From positions 1,786,141 to 1,850,140 of the forward strand of contig NC_003413.1 of the NCBI RefSeq assembly GCF_000007305.1: DNA of 64,000 nucleotides. Direction: 5' to 3'. Both the position numbers and the translations under genes were made by a program. Source of the DNA: Pyrococcus furiosus DSM 3638 (GTDB taxonomy: Archaea > Methanobacteriota_B > Thermococci > Thermococcales > Thermococcaceae). The first letter of the stretch is position 1; the number at the start of each line of letters is the position of its first letter. Below are positions 11,096-19,416 of the stretch, piece by piece. The notes below the pieces were generated by a model. That model had not been told where the DNA came from, searched no databases, and saw only the letters and a list, made by a program, of their open reading frames with translations.

Positions 11096-12251
11096 GGTTG
11101 TTGGAGATATCAGCGAAGAAGTAAAAGAAAAAATAAAGAAGGCAATAAGAAGTTACGTAGAGACTGTTAACAACGAGATTACAAGTCAGTTAAATGGGGC
11201 AAAGATATCTTCCTACGACCTCTCTGCCCAAGTTGGAGAAGGAGTCATTCATATAAGCGGGGAGTTTTACGTGGCTTCTCAAGAAGGAGGCAATCCTGAA
11301 ATTCTCAAAAGAAGAGTTATGTTTACTATACACAAACATCTTCCGAAAATTAGGAGAGATACCGATTATAAGCCTCTAATTAAGAGCATAAAGGTTAACG
11401 TTATTGCAGGGGGTCGTGTGGAATCTATTGAAGAGAAGGAAAGAGAAGATGTAAGCCTTTGGAGATTAACTAAGCCAAAAGCAGAACAATTAGCTCCAAA
11501 CTTATATCTAGCCGTAGATCCGCAATTTAGACAGTACTTTGTGAGGTTTAGTAGAACGTTGCTAAAAGAGATAGAAGCCAACGGAGTTCTTGTTGATAGA
11601 TTATTCATCGAAGTTCTAGGAGGAGTTCGAGAATTTGAGATAAACATTGAGTTAGAAGGAAAATCCAAAGAGATGGATGAAGCAAGGCTCCAGGCTTTAA
11701 TCGTTAACTTGGCAAGAAGACATGCCTCAGAATTGAGCAAGATAGTAGGGAAGTACGTATGGGTTAACAAAGTTGAAGTGAGTCTTTCTAAGGAAGCCGA
11801 GCTATCTACAAAAGCAGTAGAAATTCTCAAAAAGAAAGAAAGCCTAGAAAAAGAAGTTGAAAAAATGCTGAGAGAGGCTGGAATAGAAGAGTTGAATTAT
11901 CTACTAGAAGACAAAAAGAAGGAAGTTGAAGAAAACGTCTTGAAAGCACGAATAGAAACTTCAGTCCAAATGTTAAGGCAGAAAATGCAAGATGAACTTA
12001 GATCAATACCTCGCGCTAATTTAAGGTGGCTTAAGCTCAACTATGAGCCAAAAGGTTCTTCAGTTGAACTAATAATTGAGGCTAGTCTTGCAAAAATTGA
12101 AGAAGAGGGATTATTTGGGGCATTATCCTCCATTAGCGATGAAGAGATAAAGAGAAGAGCAACTGAGGTAATACTCAGGGTTATAAGAGAAGTTAGTCAG
12201 GAAACAGGTGTACAGTTTAAGATAGGGAGACTAAGTATAATAGTTAGGTGA
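11058..12251 (+). CDS. DUF2226-like protein, C-terminal piece after frameshift
   Basis: Continuation, in another frame, of the gene that starts at 10541. From 11058 the protein reads EAPIEIRKESKIEVVGDISE and stays open to TGA at 12249-12251. It holds about 400 residues of charged alpha/beta sequence with a coiled-coil-like stretch near 11830-11960. The frame is open back to a TTG at 11019, but that part is Lys/Arg-rich junk from reading the linker out of frame, and no ribosome-binding site is present. Removing one A from the A7 run joins the pieces as EEKKEAPIEI without a break. Real mutation, sequencing error and slippage are all possible. The 3' end overlaps a C/D box RNA on the other strand. 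Confidence 0.65.
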   Translation, partial: EAPIEIRKESKIEVVGDISEEVKEKIKKAIRSYVETVNNEITSQLNGAKISSYDLSAQVGEGVIHISGEFYVASQEGGNPEILKRRVMFTIHKHLPKIRRDTDYKPLIKSIKVNVIAGGRVESIEEKEREDVSLWRLTKPKAEQLAPNLYLAVDPQFRQYFVRFSRTLLKEIEANGVLVDRLFIEVLGGVREFEINIELEGKSKEMDEARLQALIVNLARRHASELSKIVGKYVWVNKVEVSLSKEAELSTKAVEILKKKESLEKEVEKMLREAGIEELNYLLEDKKKEVEENVLKARIETSVQMLRQKMQDELRSIPRANLRWLKLNYEPKGSSVELIIEASLAKIEEEGLFGALSSISDEEIKRRATEVILRVIREVSQETGVQFKIGRLSIIVR

Positions 12252-12304
12252 TCAGCACTCAAGATCCTCATCATCCTTCAGGACCTGCCGAGTTCATCAT
12301 CTCA
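12250..12304 (-). ncRNA. C/D box guide sRNA
   Basis: Read on the minus strand this has the full archaeal C/D box layout: C box ATGATGA (12294-12300), 12-base guide ACTCGGCAGGTC, D' box CTGA (12278-12281), C' box ATGATGA (12268-12274), guide GGATCTTGAGTG, and D box CTGA (12252-12255). Box sequences are perfect and guide lengths are normal for 2'-O-methylation guides. It overlaps the ends of both flanking convergent genes by a few bases. Targets would contain GACCTGCCGAGT and CACTCAAGATCC; I could not check them. Confidence 0.82.
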
Positions 12305-12893
12305 ACCCAACAACCCTAGACTGAACGTGACGCTTGGGAAATATTTGACTTGGATCATGTCCTTTTCTTCTTATCAACTCTCTTAATTCCGTCTCATAAT
12401 CCCCCTTTTGAACCTTTTCGCTTTCATCCTCAACAACAACAAATATTTCATTTACAAGCTCTCTAATTGTTTTGTACCCTAATCCGAGAAGAGGCCGAAT
12501 ATACGCCACATTATATCTATCTTCAAGTGATCTTGCCTTTGATAAGTCTAAAAATGGCACTCTATCATCTCTCCTAGTTCCATCACTAATCCTTTTCACT
12601 TCTTCACGGGAAGCGATATATTCAAGAGCTCTTTCATGAATGTATTGGATTGCATTTCCCGCCCTTCCTTCCTTTATGCACATTTCCGTAGCTTTCTCTA
12701 AGATCCCTATTGGCATTTCTATAACTTCATGGTCAAAACCAAGTATTTCCGCCGTTTCTCTTGCAAACTTCCAATTATCTAAGACTCCAAAGGTTATCGT
12801 TATTAGCTTAACCTCATATCCTAATTTTTTGAGTATCCATGCCGCAAGTGAAGAGTCTTTTCCCCCACTAAAGAGATGATAAACCACTTTCAT
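12297..12893 (-). CDS. PP-loop ATP pyrophosphatase family protein
   Basis: A 198-residue enzyme of the adenine nucleotide alpha-hydrolase (PP-loop) superfamily. It shows the signature SGGKDSSLAAW near the N terminus, a second nucleotide-binding stretch (SDGTRRDDRVPFLD) mid-protein, and a C-terminal Arg/Lys-rich tail. Relatives activate a carbonyl or carboxyl group by adenylation in tRNA thiolation or amidation, but no cysteine or zinc motif marks this one as a thiolase. Substrate unknown. The ATG at 12893 is chosen over 12911 because a TATA-like TTTATTTAAA lies about 25 bases upstream, suggesting a leaderless message. Convergent with the DUF2226-like gene. Confidence 0.72.
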   Translation of the reverse strand: MKVVYHLFSGGKDSSLAAWILKKLGYEVKLITITFGVLDNWKFARETAEILGFDHEVIEMPIGILEKATEMCIKEGRAGNAIQYIHERALEYIASREEVKRISDGTRRDDRVPFLDLSKARSLEDRYNVAYIRPLLGLGYKTIRELVNEIFVVVEDESEKVQKGDYETELRELIRRKGHDPSQIFPKRHVQSRVVGLR

Positions 12894-13012
12894 GGAATAA
12901 GCTAACAGCATTTAAATAAAAATCTTGCCTTGTTTAGGATAAAATGTCCAAATTCTTTACATTTAGCAACCTTTAAATATTATTTCACGTTAGTAAAACT
13001 TGGGGGAAGATA

Positions 13013-13447
13013 ATGGTAGAGAGATCTAAAGTTAGAGTCCTAATCGCCAAGCCCGGGCTTGATGGACATGACAGAGGAGCAAAAGTTGTGGCAAGAGCCC
13101 TTAGAGATGCTGGTTATGAAGTTATATATACGGGAATTAGACAGACTCCAGAACAGATAGTTGAGGCTGTCATTGAAGAAGATGTTGACGTTCTTGGGAT
13201 AAGCATTTTGTCAGGAGCTCATATGGTTCTAATACCTAAGATACTAAAACTGTTGGAGGAGAAAGGAATAAAGCCTGGAGAAGATATTCTAGTTGTTGCT
13301 GGGGGAATAATTCCACCAGATGACGCCGAAGAACTAAAGAAGATGGGAGTTGCAGAAGTTTTTGGCCCCGGAACTCCTCTAAAAACCATAATTGAGTTCA
13401 TCGACAAAAACGTTGAAAAGCTCAAGAAGTTCAGATCCTCTACTTAA
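13013..13447 (+). CDS. mcmA2: Methylmalonyl-CoA mutase, B12-binding subunit
   Basis: Small cobalamin-binding subunit of methylmalonyl-CoA mutase, which interconverts succinyl-CoA and (R)-methylmalonyl-CoA. At 144 residues it is the B12 domain alone. It shows the DxHxxG ligand motif (LDGHDRG, His to cobalt), then LSGAH and the GGIIPPDD stretch of the cobalamin pocket. In Thermococcales the catalytic large subunit is a separate polypeptide; no gene for it is in the window. GGGGGA precedes the ATG. It is followed by MeaB (43-bp gap) and the epimerase, giving a compact accessory operon. Confidence 0.92.
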   Translation: MVERSKVRVLIAKPGLDGHDRGAKVVARALRDAGYEVIYTGIRQTPEQIVEAVIEEDVDVLGISILSGAHMVLIPKILKLLEEKGIKPGEDILVVAGGIIPPDDAEELKKMGVAEVFGPGTPLKTIIEFIDKNVEKLKKFRSST

Positions 13448-13489
13448 TCCTTTTATATTGTTCTTGGATAATTTCTCCAGTGATGATGT

Positions 13490-14455
13490 ATGATAGACGA
13501 CCTTGTAGAGAGAATGAGAAAAGGGGACAGAAGAGCCGTTGCTAGGCTAATAACCCTAGTAGAGAATGATGAAAAGAAGGCAAGAGAAATTATAAAAAGG
13601 ATATACCCTCTAACTGGAAATGCCTATATAGTTGGAATAACTGGTCCTCCTGGCTCAGGAAAGTCTACTCTGGTAGATAAATTGGTGAAAGAAGCAAGAA
13701 AAGAAGGACTAATAGTAGGTGTAATTGCCGTAGATCCAACATCTCCCTTTACAGGTGGAGCATTGTTAGGTGATAGAATTAGGATGCAAGATCACGCAAC
13801 TGACCCAGGGGTTTTCATTAGAAGCATGGCTACTAGAGGGAGCCTAGGAGGATTAGCGAAGGCTACTAACGATGCAATAAAGATTCTAGATGCATATGGT
13901 TGTGATATAATTTTTGTTGAAACTGTTGGCGTTGGTCAAGTAGAAGTTGATATCGTGAAGACCGCTGATACTGTTGTTTTAGTTACAGTTCCTGGGTTAG
14001 GGGATGATATTCAAGCTATAAAAGCTGGTCTTATGGAAATAGCTGATATATTCGTTTTAAACAAGGCTGACAGGGAAGGAGCAGACGCAACTTACTTTGA
14101 ACTCTCCCTTACCTTAGACTTAGAGAGCGAAAAATGGGAAAAGCTCGGCTGGAGGCCACCTATAGTTGAAACAGTTGCAACTCTTGGAAAAGGTATCAAA
14201 GAACTTTGGGAGCAGATAAAGAGGCATAGAGAGTTCCTAGAAAAATCCGGAAAATTAGAGGAAAAGAAAAGACTAAGAGTAGAAGAGGAGATAAAGACCA
14301 TTGTGTCCGATATGATAGCGAAAAAGGTTGAGGTTTCAATTAAGGCTGGAAATCTTGAAGATATTTTAGAGAAGGTTATGAAAAAGGAACTAGATCCTTA
14401 CTCTGCCGCTTCCCTTATCATGGAAAAAATAATTGGAGGTGGGAAGAGTGTTTAA
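13490..14455 (+). CDS. meaB: MeaB/ArgK-type GTPase, mutase chaperone
   Basis: G3E-family GTPase that gates cofactor loading and protects methylmalonyl-CoA mutase. At 321 residues it is the usual length. Seen are Walker [10 protein letters not shown], the switch region [18 protein letters not shown] typical of Mea[10 protein letters not shown] (G3) and NKAD (G4), with a helical C-terminal dimerisation arm. It lies between the B12 subunit and the epimerase and overlaps the epimerase start by 8 bp, so translation is coupled. Older annotations call this family lysine-arginine-ornithine transport kinase ArgK; the context argues for the mutase role. Confidence 0.92.
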   Translation: MIDDLVERMRKGDRRAVARLITLVENDEKKAREIIKRIYPLTGNAYIVGITGPPGSGKSTLVDKLVKEARKEGLIVGVIAVDPTSPFTGGALLGDRIRMQDHATDPGVFIRSMATRGSLGGLAKATNDAIKILDAYGCDIIFVETVGVGQVEVDIVKTADTVVLVTVPGLGDDIQAIKAGLMEIADIFVLNKADREGADATYFELSLTLDLESEKWEKLGWRPPIVETVATLGKGIKELWEQIKRHREFLEKSGKLEEKKRLRVEEEIKTIVSDMIAKKVEVSIKAGNLEDILEKVMKKELDPYSAASLIMEKIIGGGKSV

Positions 14456-14849
14456 GAAAATTGACCACGTTGGAATAGCTGTGAAGAATTTAGAAGAAGC
14501 CATTAAGATTTGGGAAGGGCTAGGACTAAAAGTTGAGGAAATAGAAGAAGTTCCTGACCAGAAAGTTAGAGTCGCCGTTATAAAGATTGGAGAGAGCAGA
14601 ATTGAGCTTTTAGAGGCAACCAGCGAAGATTCTCCTATTGCAAAGTTTATTGAGAAGAGAGGAGAGGGAATACACCACATAGCTCTTGGGGTTGAAGGAA
14701 TTGAGAAGAAGCTCGAGGAGCTCAAAGAGAAGGGGTACAGGTTAATAGATGAAAAACCAAGAATAGGAGCAGGAGGAGCTAAGATAGCCTTCATTCATCC
14801 AAAGAGCGTAACGGGAGTTCTTCTTGAGTTATGCGAAAGGAAGGAATGA
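14448..14849 (+). CDS. mce: Methylmalonyl-CoA epimerase
   Basis: Glyoxalase/VOC-fold enzyme that converts (S)- to (R)-methylmalonyl-CoA. It is 133 residues, with [10 protein letters not shown] (metal His) at the start, [11 protein letters not shown] in the middle and a C-terminal GVLLELCE carrying the last metal ligand Glu. The GTG at 14448 is chosen because GGAGGTGG lies five bases before it; an in-frame TTG at 14433 has no such site. It overlaps the MeaB stop and is the last gene of the operon. Its TGA abuts, base to base, the stop of the convergent small gene. Confidence 0.93.
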   Translation: MFKKIDHVGIAVKNLEEAIKIWEGLGLKVEEIEEVPDQKVRVAVIKIGESRIELLEATSEDSPIAKFIEKRGEGIHHIALGVEGIEKKLEELKEKGYRLIDEKPRIGAGGAKIAFIHPKSVTGVLLELCERKE

Positions 14850-15128
14850 TTACTTCTCCTCTCTTTTTATATATGGCTTTCCTATAGCTATTGTGAAGTC
14901 TTTGAATGAATCATCTTTTCTATGGAACTCAATTGCTAATGGTAGATCATTTTCCTCCTTCACAACTATTCTTATTATTCTCGCTCTCGGATGGTTCTCT
15001 AAGTAGTTTTCTTTTAGATCTTCATAGCTATCCAGAACTTTTCCGATTTCCTCTTTGTTCATCTCATATATTCTCTCGAATAGTTGCTCTTCTCTCTGAT
15101 GTCTTTTATCGCTTTTTCCTTATCCACT
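14850..15128 (-). CDS. Small unknown protein gene, apparently frameshifted near its start
   Basis: The intact part (ATG at 15062 down to 14850) encodes 70 residues of charged alpha/beta sequence with no family I recognise. The frame is open upstream of that ATG as REEQLFERIYE but has no start there. In another frame, a GTG at 15128, three bases after the stop of the phosphoribosyltransferase and with GGTG before it, begins VDKEKAIKDI. Removing one GA from the GAGAGA at about 15091-15100 joins the two into one protein of about 92 residues. I therefore read it as the second gene of that operon, broken by a two-base repeat gain; the 70-residue version may still be made. Confidence 0.5.
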
Positions 15129-15130
15129 AC

Positions 15131-15778
15131 TCACACCTTCGTCCAGAAGCCGTTCTCAAACTTAAAAATCTTCCGCTTTTCTGCCATTCTTAAGGCTTCT
15201 TCTAGTTTCTCCCTGGGAACTTCAATGCCGTGTAGCTCCTTGAACAGAGAAATTATCTCGTCTGTTGTTAGCTTGTCCTTCTCCTCAAAGAGATTGTTAG
15301 TTAAGTTTATCATGTCCTCAACGAAGTTCCACGGAAACACAACCCAGACCCAATCTATGTCCTTGGCGTAGTAATCCGGAACGAATTTTGAGCCCTTTAT
15401 ATTGAGAAGGGTCGCAGTTCTAATCTCGGCAGGATTCCTAGACTTCATGTACTCATACGCTAAGCTCATGCTCTCTCCCGTATCAGTTATGTCGTCAACA
15501 ATTAGAACCTTCTTGCCCTCAAAGTCATATTGAGCCCCATATTTTAACCTAGCTCTTCCATCGGGCGTTGCAGTTACTCCCCAATGCTCAACCTTAATAC
15601 TTACAAGGTCTTTAACTCCCAAGTAGTCACAATAAAGCCTTGCTGCTATCCATCCTCCCCTTGCAAGTCCTACTATTACATCGGGCATCCAACCGCTCTC
15701 AAGAACCTTCCAAGCTCCTGCCTTAGCCCAGTTCTCTATGTCTTCCCAGGATGCAAGGTACGCGGGAAACTTCTTCAT
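15131..15778 (-). CDS. Xanthine/guanine-type phosphoribosyltransferase
   Basis: Purine salvage enzyme attaching PRPP-derived ribose phosphate to a purine base. The 13-residue PRPP motif VLIVDDITDTGES is intact and VGLARGGWIAARL is the pyrophosphate loop. The N-terminal ~150 residues are the type I phosphoribosyltransferase fold; the C-terminal ~65 are a helical addition ending FENGFWTKV. Total 215 residues. Base preference (xanthine and guanine rather than hypoxanthine) is from recognition of the thermococcal protein, not from a visible residue. The ATG at 15778 has a weak ribosome-binding site (GAGGGACACC). Followed by the frameshifted small gene. Confidence 0.83.
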   Translation of the reverse strand: MKKFPAYLASWEDIENWAKAGAWKVLESGWMPDVIVGLARGGWIAARLYCDYLGVKDLVSIKVEHWGVTATPDGRARLKYGAQYDFEGKKVLIVDDITDTGESMSLAYEYMKSRNPAEIRTATLLNIKGSKFVPDYYAKDIDWVWVVFPWNFVEDMINLTNNLFEEKDKLTTDEIISLFKELHGIEVPREKLEEALRMAEKRKIFKFENGFWTKV

Positions 15779-15823
15779 GGTGTCCCTCTCAAAAGATGGA
15801 ATTGAGAATTTAAGATTTTTGCT

Positions 15824-16708
15824 TTATATGACCGCAGGTATTCCCGGAATCCTTGGGAAAGGTTGCACTTCAGCTATGTGCTTTGCCCCTACTATAAATC
15901 TAACAAGTCTTTCAACTCCAATTCCTGCTCCTGCACTTGGTTTCAGCTTTCCAGCCTTTGCAATCTCCAAATAGGGTCTAAAGGAATCCTCATTTAGACC
16001 GGCCTTCCTTATCTTTGCTACTATTTTTTCGTACTCCCATTCCCTCTCTCCACCGCTTGCCACTTCTCCATAACCATAAGGAAGTATCAAATCATAATTT
16101 CTCCAGAAGCCATCCACCTCTCTATCATAGAACTCTCTAGGAATGTTAATTATCCAGAAGGGCTCTTCCATTTCTTGACTAGCCTTTTCATCGCTCCCAA
16201 ATTCCTCTAGAACTTCACTATACTCAAAGACCTCAAAGCGCTTCGTTTTGGGAAATTCTCTTCCTGTCCACTCTTCAGCTTTTCTAAAGAGGCCATAGAC
16301 GAGTCTTTCAATTAACCTCATAATATCTTCCATCTTTGCCCTTTCTACTTCAAAGTCCAATTGAGTAAACTCATAGGCATGCCTTCCATCATCTTTTTGC
16401 CTGCTTTCCAATCTTATGTTTGGTGATAGGACAAATATCTTTTTCAACCCCATTGCTATTGCCAGCTGTTTATGAAGGATCATGCTATGGGTTAGTCTCA
16501 TCTTTACACCATAAATTTCCACTTCCGCGGGCTCCATGCCTTCTCCTGCTGGATCTGGCCATAAAGGATCTGTTATTGGACTAATGATAACTGGGAGGAG
16601 CCACTTAAAGCCTTCTTTAACGAAGAAATCCGTCATATATTCAAGGATTTTTGTCTGAATGTCTAATGTTGGAGATATTTCTCTGGATATTATCTCAACA
16701 GCATTCAT
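15824..16708 (-). CDS. asnA: Archaeal asparagine synthetase (AsnRS-related, AS-AR)
   Basis: Aminoacyl-tRNA-synthetase-like enzyme making asparagine from aspartate, ammonia and ATP. It is a class II catalytic core (294 residues) with no anticodon-binding domain. Motif 2 appears around SPNIRLESRQ and YEFTQLDFE, and motif 3 as GAGIGVERL near the C terminus. The length matches the archaeal AS-AR family described from P. abyssi. The ATG at 16708 is chosen because GGTGA lies five bases before it; an in-frame TTG at 16735 has no such site. No tRNA-binding domain is present, which argues against AspRS or AsnRS. Confidence 0.88.
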   Translation of the reverse strand: MNAVEIISREISPTLDIQTKILEYMTDFFVKEGFKWLLPVIISPITDPLWPDPAGEGMEPAEVEIYGVKMRLTHSMILHKQLAIAMGLKKIFVLSPNIRLESRQKDDGRHAYEFTQLDFEVERAKMEDIMRLIERLVYGLFRKAEEWTGREFPKTKRFEVFEYSEVLEEFGSDEKASQEMEEPFWIINIPREFYDREVDGFWRNYDLILPYGYGEVASGGEREWEYEKIVAKIRKAGLNEDSFRPYLEIAKAGKLKPSAGAGIGVERLVRFIVGAKHIAEVQPFPRIPGIPAVI

Positions 16709-16848
16709 GTTTTTCACCGTTTTGTCATCTCTCAAAAATCCTTTATGTCATTTATGCATGAATTTTTGAAAATTATGCAAAAAAGATAATTAAAAACGAA
16801 GAAAATAATCAAAATGCTAATTTACTTAAAAACAATGTTGACAGTCAT

Positions 16849-18750
16849 CTAAAGCTGACTACCCTCCTCAATTCCCTTAATAACTACAAGAGGACAGACC
16901 TCCATGCACTCTCTACAGTGAATGCACTTTTCAGGATTAACGATTATCTTCTTCCTCTTCTCATCTATCTCTATTGCCCTTTTGGGACATTTTGTTACAC
17001 AAACTCCACATCCAACACATTCATAAGCTCTCCTTATGAGAAAATAGGAAAGGTATGCCTCATCCAGAGTAGGGGCGAGAATTAAGTTCCGATCAGCATC
17101 GAAGATAACATCCCCAGCTCTAAGGACGCTTTTTTCTTCTTCTACTGGGCCAAGTATAGGAGCAACCTCCTTAATCCTCTTTAAATTTACTTTAGTGGAT
17201 ATCTTAACTTTGAATTCTCCATTTTTCTCCTCTATTGTGTACTTAATGGCATTCCATCCTCTTTCTTCTGGAATGTAAATCCCCAATTCTCTTGCTATCA
17301 CTTTCTCCCTCTTCCCAATTCTTCTCCATCTCCAGAATCCATATTTAATCCACTCTTCAGGAAGATTGAGTCTCTTTCTCCACTTTTCCAACTCCGTATA
17401 CCATTTTTCCCATAACTCTGGTTTTTCTTTCTTTAATCTCTCTATTTCAGCCAAAGATTGACTTGGACAAAGGAAGCATCCTATTCTATCAATCCCCCTC
17501 TCGTACAGCTTATTATACTTTAATTTTCTGGAAAATATGTAAAGCCAAACCTCAAGTGCAGTCCAATGGAAAATTGGGGCTGCACCAATTTCGTTCGGCA
17601 CCCATATATTTCTCCACACCCTTCCCTGCTTGTATCTCTTAAAGCTTTCAAACTTTCTCTGACCCACAAACATAAGAACTCCCTGGGGAAAGTGCTTATC
17701 TATAGCCAAAGTTATTGGGCCAAGCTTAGTAACTTTACAGCACCACCTATAATCCATCCCAGGGGGAGAAAATACGTTTATTGCCCTCCAAAAAGCATCT
17801 TTTGCATCTGCAATTACAAAATTTATTCCCTTAGGCTCCAACTCTCTTCTAATTTCCTCCACATTCTCTAATGTTTCAGGAAACTCAATTCCTGTATTGT
17901 TGAAAAAGACAGTGAACCTTTCAAAAGTCTCCAATGCAAGTCCTAGAACAGCTAAGCTATCCTTTCCACCAGAATATGCAACGGCAATAGGCAAGTTGTA
18001 TTTTTCTTGAGTTTTCCTCATAAACTCTTTAGCCTCTTCTACTTTTTCTTCCAATGCCGTCCTGTTTGCGCGTATAACATCTTCAATGCTTGCCTTTCTA
18101 TCCTTTACTCTCTTTCCACTTCCCCAGGCCTTTCTTTTCATTTTTATGCCAGTTCCTCTCTCTTTCGAAACTAATCCCGCGTAATCCTTCTTTGCTATTC
18201 CTACCCCCACAACTTCCCCATCTTCGCTGACAACTATTACTTCCTCATTTCTCTTGATGCTCTCTTCAGCTTCCAATATCCCAACTGGAAGAACATTAGC
18301 TCCCTTTTTGACAGGTTCAACAGCACCCTTATCTATGATAACCCACTTTTTCAGCTTTTTTCCAAACTTTTCCCAGAGAAGTTTTGCACCTTCAATCTTT
18401 AAGCTAGGCCTCCATTCCAGCTTTATTGGATCAAATATGATATTCCCAAAAATAAACCCATCAAAGATAATTTCATAAGCATCATCTTCACTTGGTATCT
18501 TGTTTAGAAGGACAACTTTTCCCTCCAAAATTTTCGAAATGTCTACCCCATAATGCTTCTTAAAAACTTCCACTATTAGCTCGATGTCCCGTTTAAATGC
18601 AAATCTAACGTCCCCTGGAGGGGTTAGAGTTATCTTGAACACACCTTTCTTTCCATGAATGTCACATTTATCTGAAATTAGAGGAACGTTACACTTCTCG
18701 CACCAATGAATCCAAAATCTTCCAAGTATAACAGGACCTTTTTTCCTCAC
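16849..18750 (-). CDS. Zinc finger-PUA-PAPS reductase-ferredoxin fusion
   Basis: Large multi-domain protein. In order: a CxxC...CxxH zinc site (CEKCNVPLISDKCDIH) near the N terminus; an alpha/beta region; a PUA-like RNA-binding domain (about residues 125-205); a PP-loop PAPS-reductase domain with AYSGGKDSLAVLGL (about 260) and cysteine pairs RWCCK and GCFLCPS; and a C-terminal 2[4Fe-4S] ferredoxin (CVGCGVCVTKCP and CIHCRECMEVCP). The PUA domain suggests an RNA target, so sulfur transfer to RNA is as likely as assimilatory sulfate reduction. GTG 18750 follows GGTGAGAGG and suits a TATA box near 18786; GTG 18774 is the longer option. Divergent from the CBS gene. Confidence 0.8.
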   Translation of the reverse strand: MRKKGPVILGRFWIHWCEKCNVPLISDKCDIHGKKGVFKITLTPPGDVRFAFKRDIELIVEVFKKHYGVDISKILEGKVVLLNKIPSEDDAYEIIFDGFIFGNIIFDPIKLEWRPSLKIEGAKLLWEKFGKKLKKWVIIDKGAVEPVKKGANVLPVGILEAEESIKRNEEVIVVSEDGEVVGVGIAKKDYAGLVSKERGTGIKMKRKAWGSGKRVKDRKASIEDVIRANRTALEEKVEEAKEFMRKTQEKYNLPIAVAYSGGKDSLAVLGLALETFERFTVFFNNTGIEFPETLENVEEIRRELEPKGINFVIADAKDAFWRAINVFSPPGMDYRWCCKVTKLGPITLAIDKHFPQGVLMFVGQRKFESFKRYKQGRVWRNIWVPNEIGAAPIFHWTALEVWLYIFSRKLKYNKLYERGIDRIGCFLCPSQSLAEIERLKKEKPELWEKWYTELEKWRKRLNLPEEWIKYGFWRWRRIGKREKVIARELGIYIPEERGWNAIKYTIEEKNGEFKVKISTKVNLKRIKEVAPILGPVEEEKSVLRAGDVIFDADRNLILAPTLDEAYLSYFLIRRAYECVGCGVCVTKCPKRAIEIDEKRKKIIVNPEKCIHCRECMEVCPLVVIKGIEEGSQL

Positions 18751-18826
18751 CCTCTCACCACACTCTCCCTTCACATAATCTTTTTAAATTTCTTTACCTA
18801 TCACTAAGTGAATAGGAGGGATCATC

Positions 18827-19366
18827 ATGGCTCAGAAGATACTAGTGGAACAAGTTGTCAAAAGAAAAGCCATTGTTGTACAACCCAAGGATACAGTTGA
18901 TAGGGTTGCAAAAATTCTCTCTAGGAACAAGGCCGGAAGTGCTGTTGTGATGGAAGGAGATGAAATTCTTGGAGTTGTTACTGAGAGAGATATTCTCGAC
19001 AAAGTCGTTGCCAAAGGAAAGAATCCCAAGGAAGTCAAAGTTGAAGAAATTATGACAAAGAATCCAGTAAAAATCGAGTATGATTACGATATCGAGGATG
19101 TCATTGAATTAATGACGGAGAAAGGGGTGAGAAGAGTCCTTGTAACCAAGTTCGGAAAACCTATTGGATTTGTAACTGCAGCTGATATTCTTGCTGCACT
19201 AGCATCTCATAATCATGAGGAAGAAGAGGAAGAGAGGGAGGAGGAATCTGAAGTTTATGGAATATGTGAAGTTTGCGGTCAATATGGAGCACTATACAAG
19301 GTTTATCACGAAGGAAGAGAACTATGGGTTTGCGAGACATGTAAAGACTTAATTGAGGGACGATGA
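18827..19366 (+). CDS. CBS-domain pair protein with C-terminal zinc ribbon
   Basis: A 179-residue regulator. Two CBS motifs (about residues 7-60 and 70-125; GVVTERDIL and GFVTAADIL are the signature ends) form a Bateman module that usually senses AMP, ATP or SAM. A hinge of consecutive Glu residues follows, then a zinc ribbon with CEVCGQYG and CETCKDL. Such proteins often act as DNA- or enzyme-binding sensors; the target here is unknown. GGAGGG precedes the ATG. Its stop codon lies inside the C box of a guide RNA candidate that continues downstream. Confidence 0.85.
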   Translation: MAQKILVEQVVKRKAIVVQPKDTVDRVAKILSRNKAGSAVVMEGDEILGVVTERDILDKVVAKGKNPKEVKVEEIMTKNPVKIEYDYDIEDVIELMTEKGVRRVLVTKFGKPIGFVTAADILAALASHNHEEEEEEREEESEVYGICEVCGQYGALYKVYHEGRELWVCETCKDLIEGR

Positions 19367-19414
19367 AGAGAAAGCACCTCCACGGATAGATGAAGAAACG
19401 CCCACGGACTGAGT
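19360..19414 (+). ncRNA. C/D box guide sRNA candidate overlapping a stop codon
   Basis: Flanking GAC and GTC can pair as a terminal stem. Inside are a C box CGATGAA (it contains the TGA stop of the CBS gene), a first guide AGCACCTCCA, a weak D' box CGGA, a C' box AGATGAA, a second guide GAAACGCCCACG and a clean D box CTGA just before GTC. C and D' deviate from consensus, so this is less secure than the 12250 and 63304 examples, but order, spacing and stem are right. It ends 3 bp before the convergent mobB gene. Confidence 0.6.
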
Positions 19415-19416
19415 CT

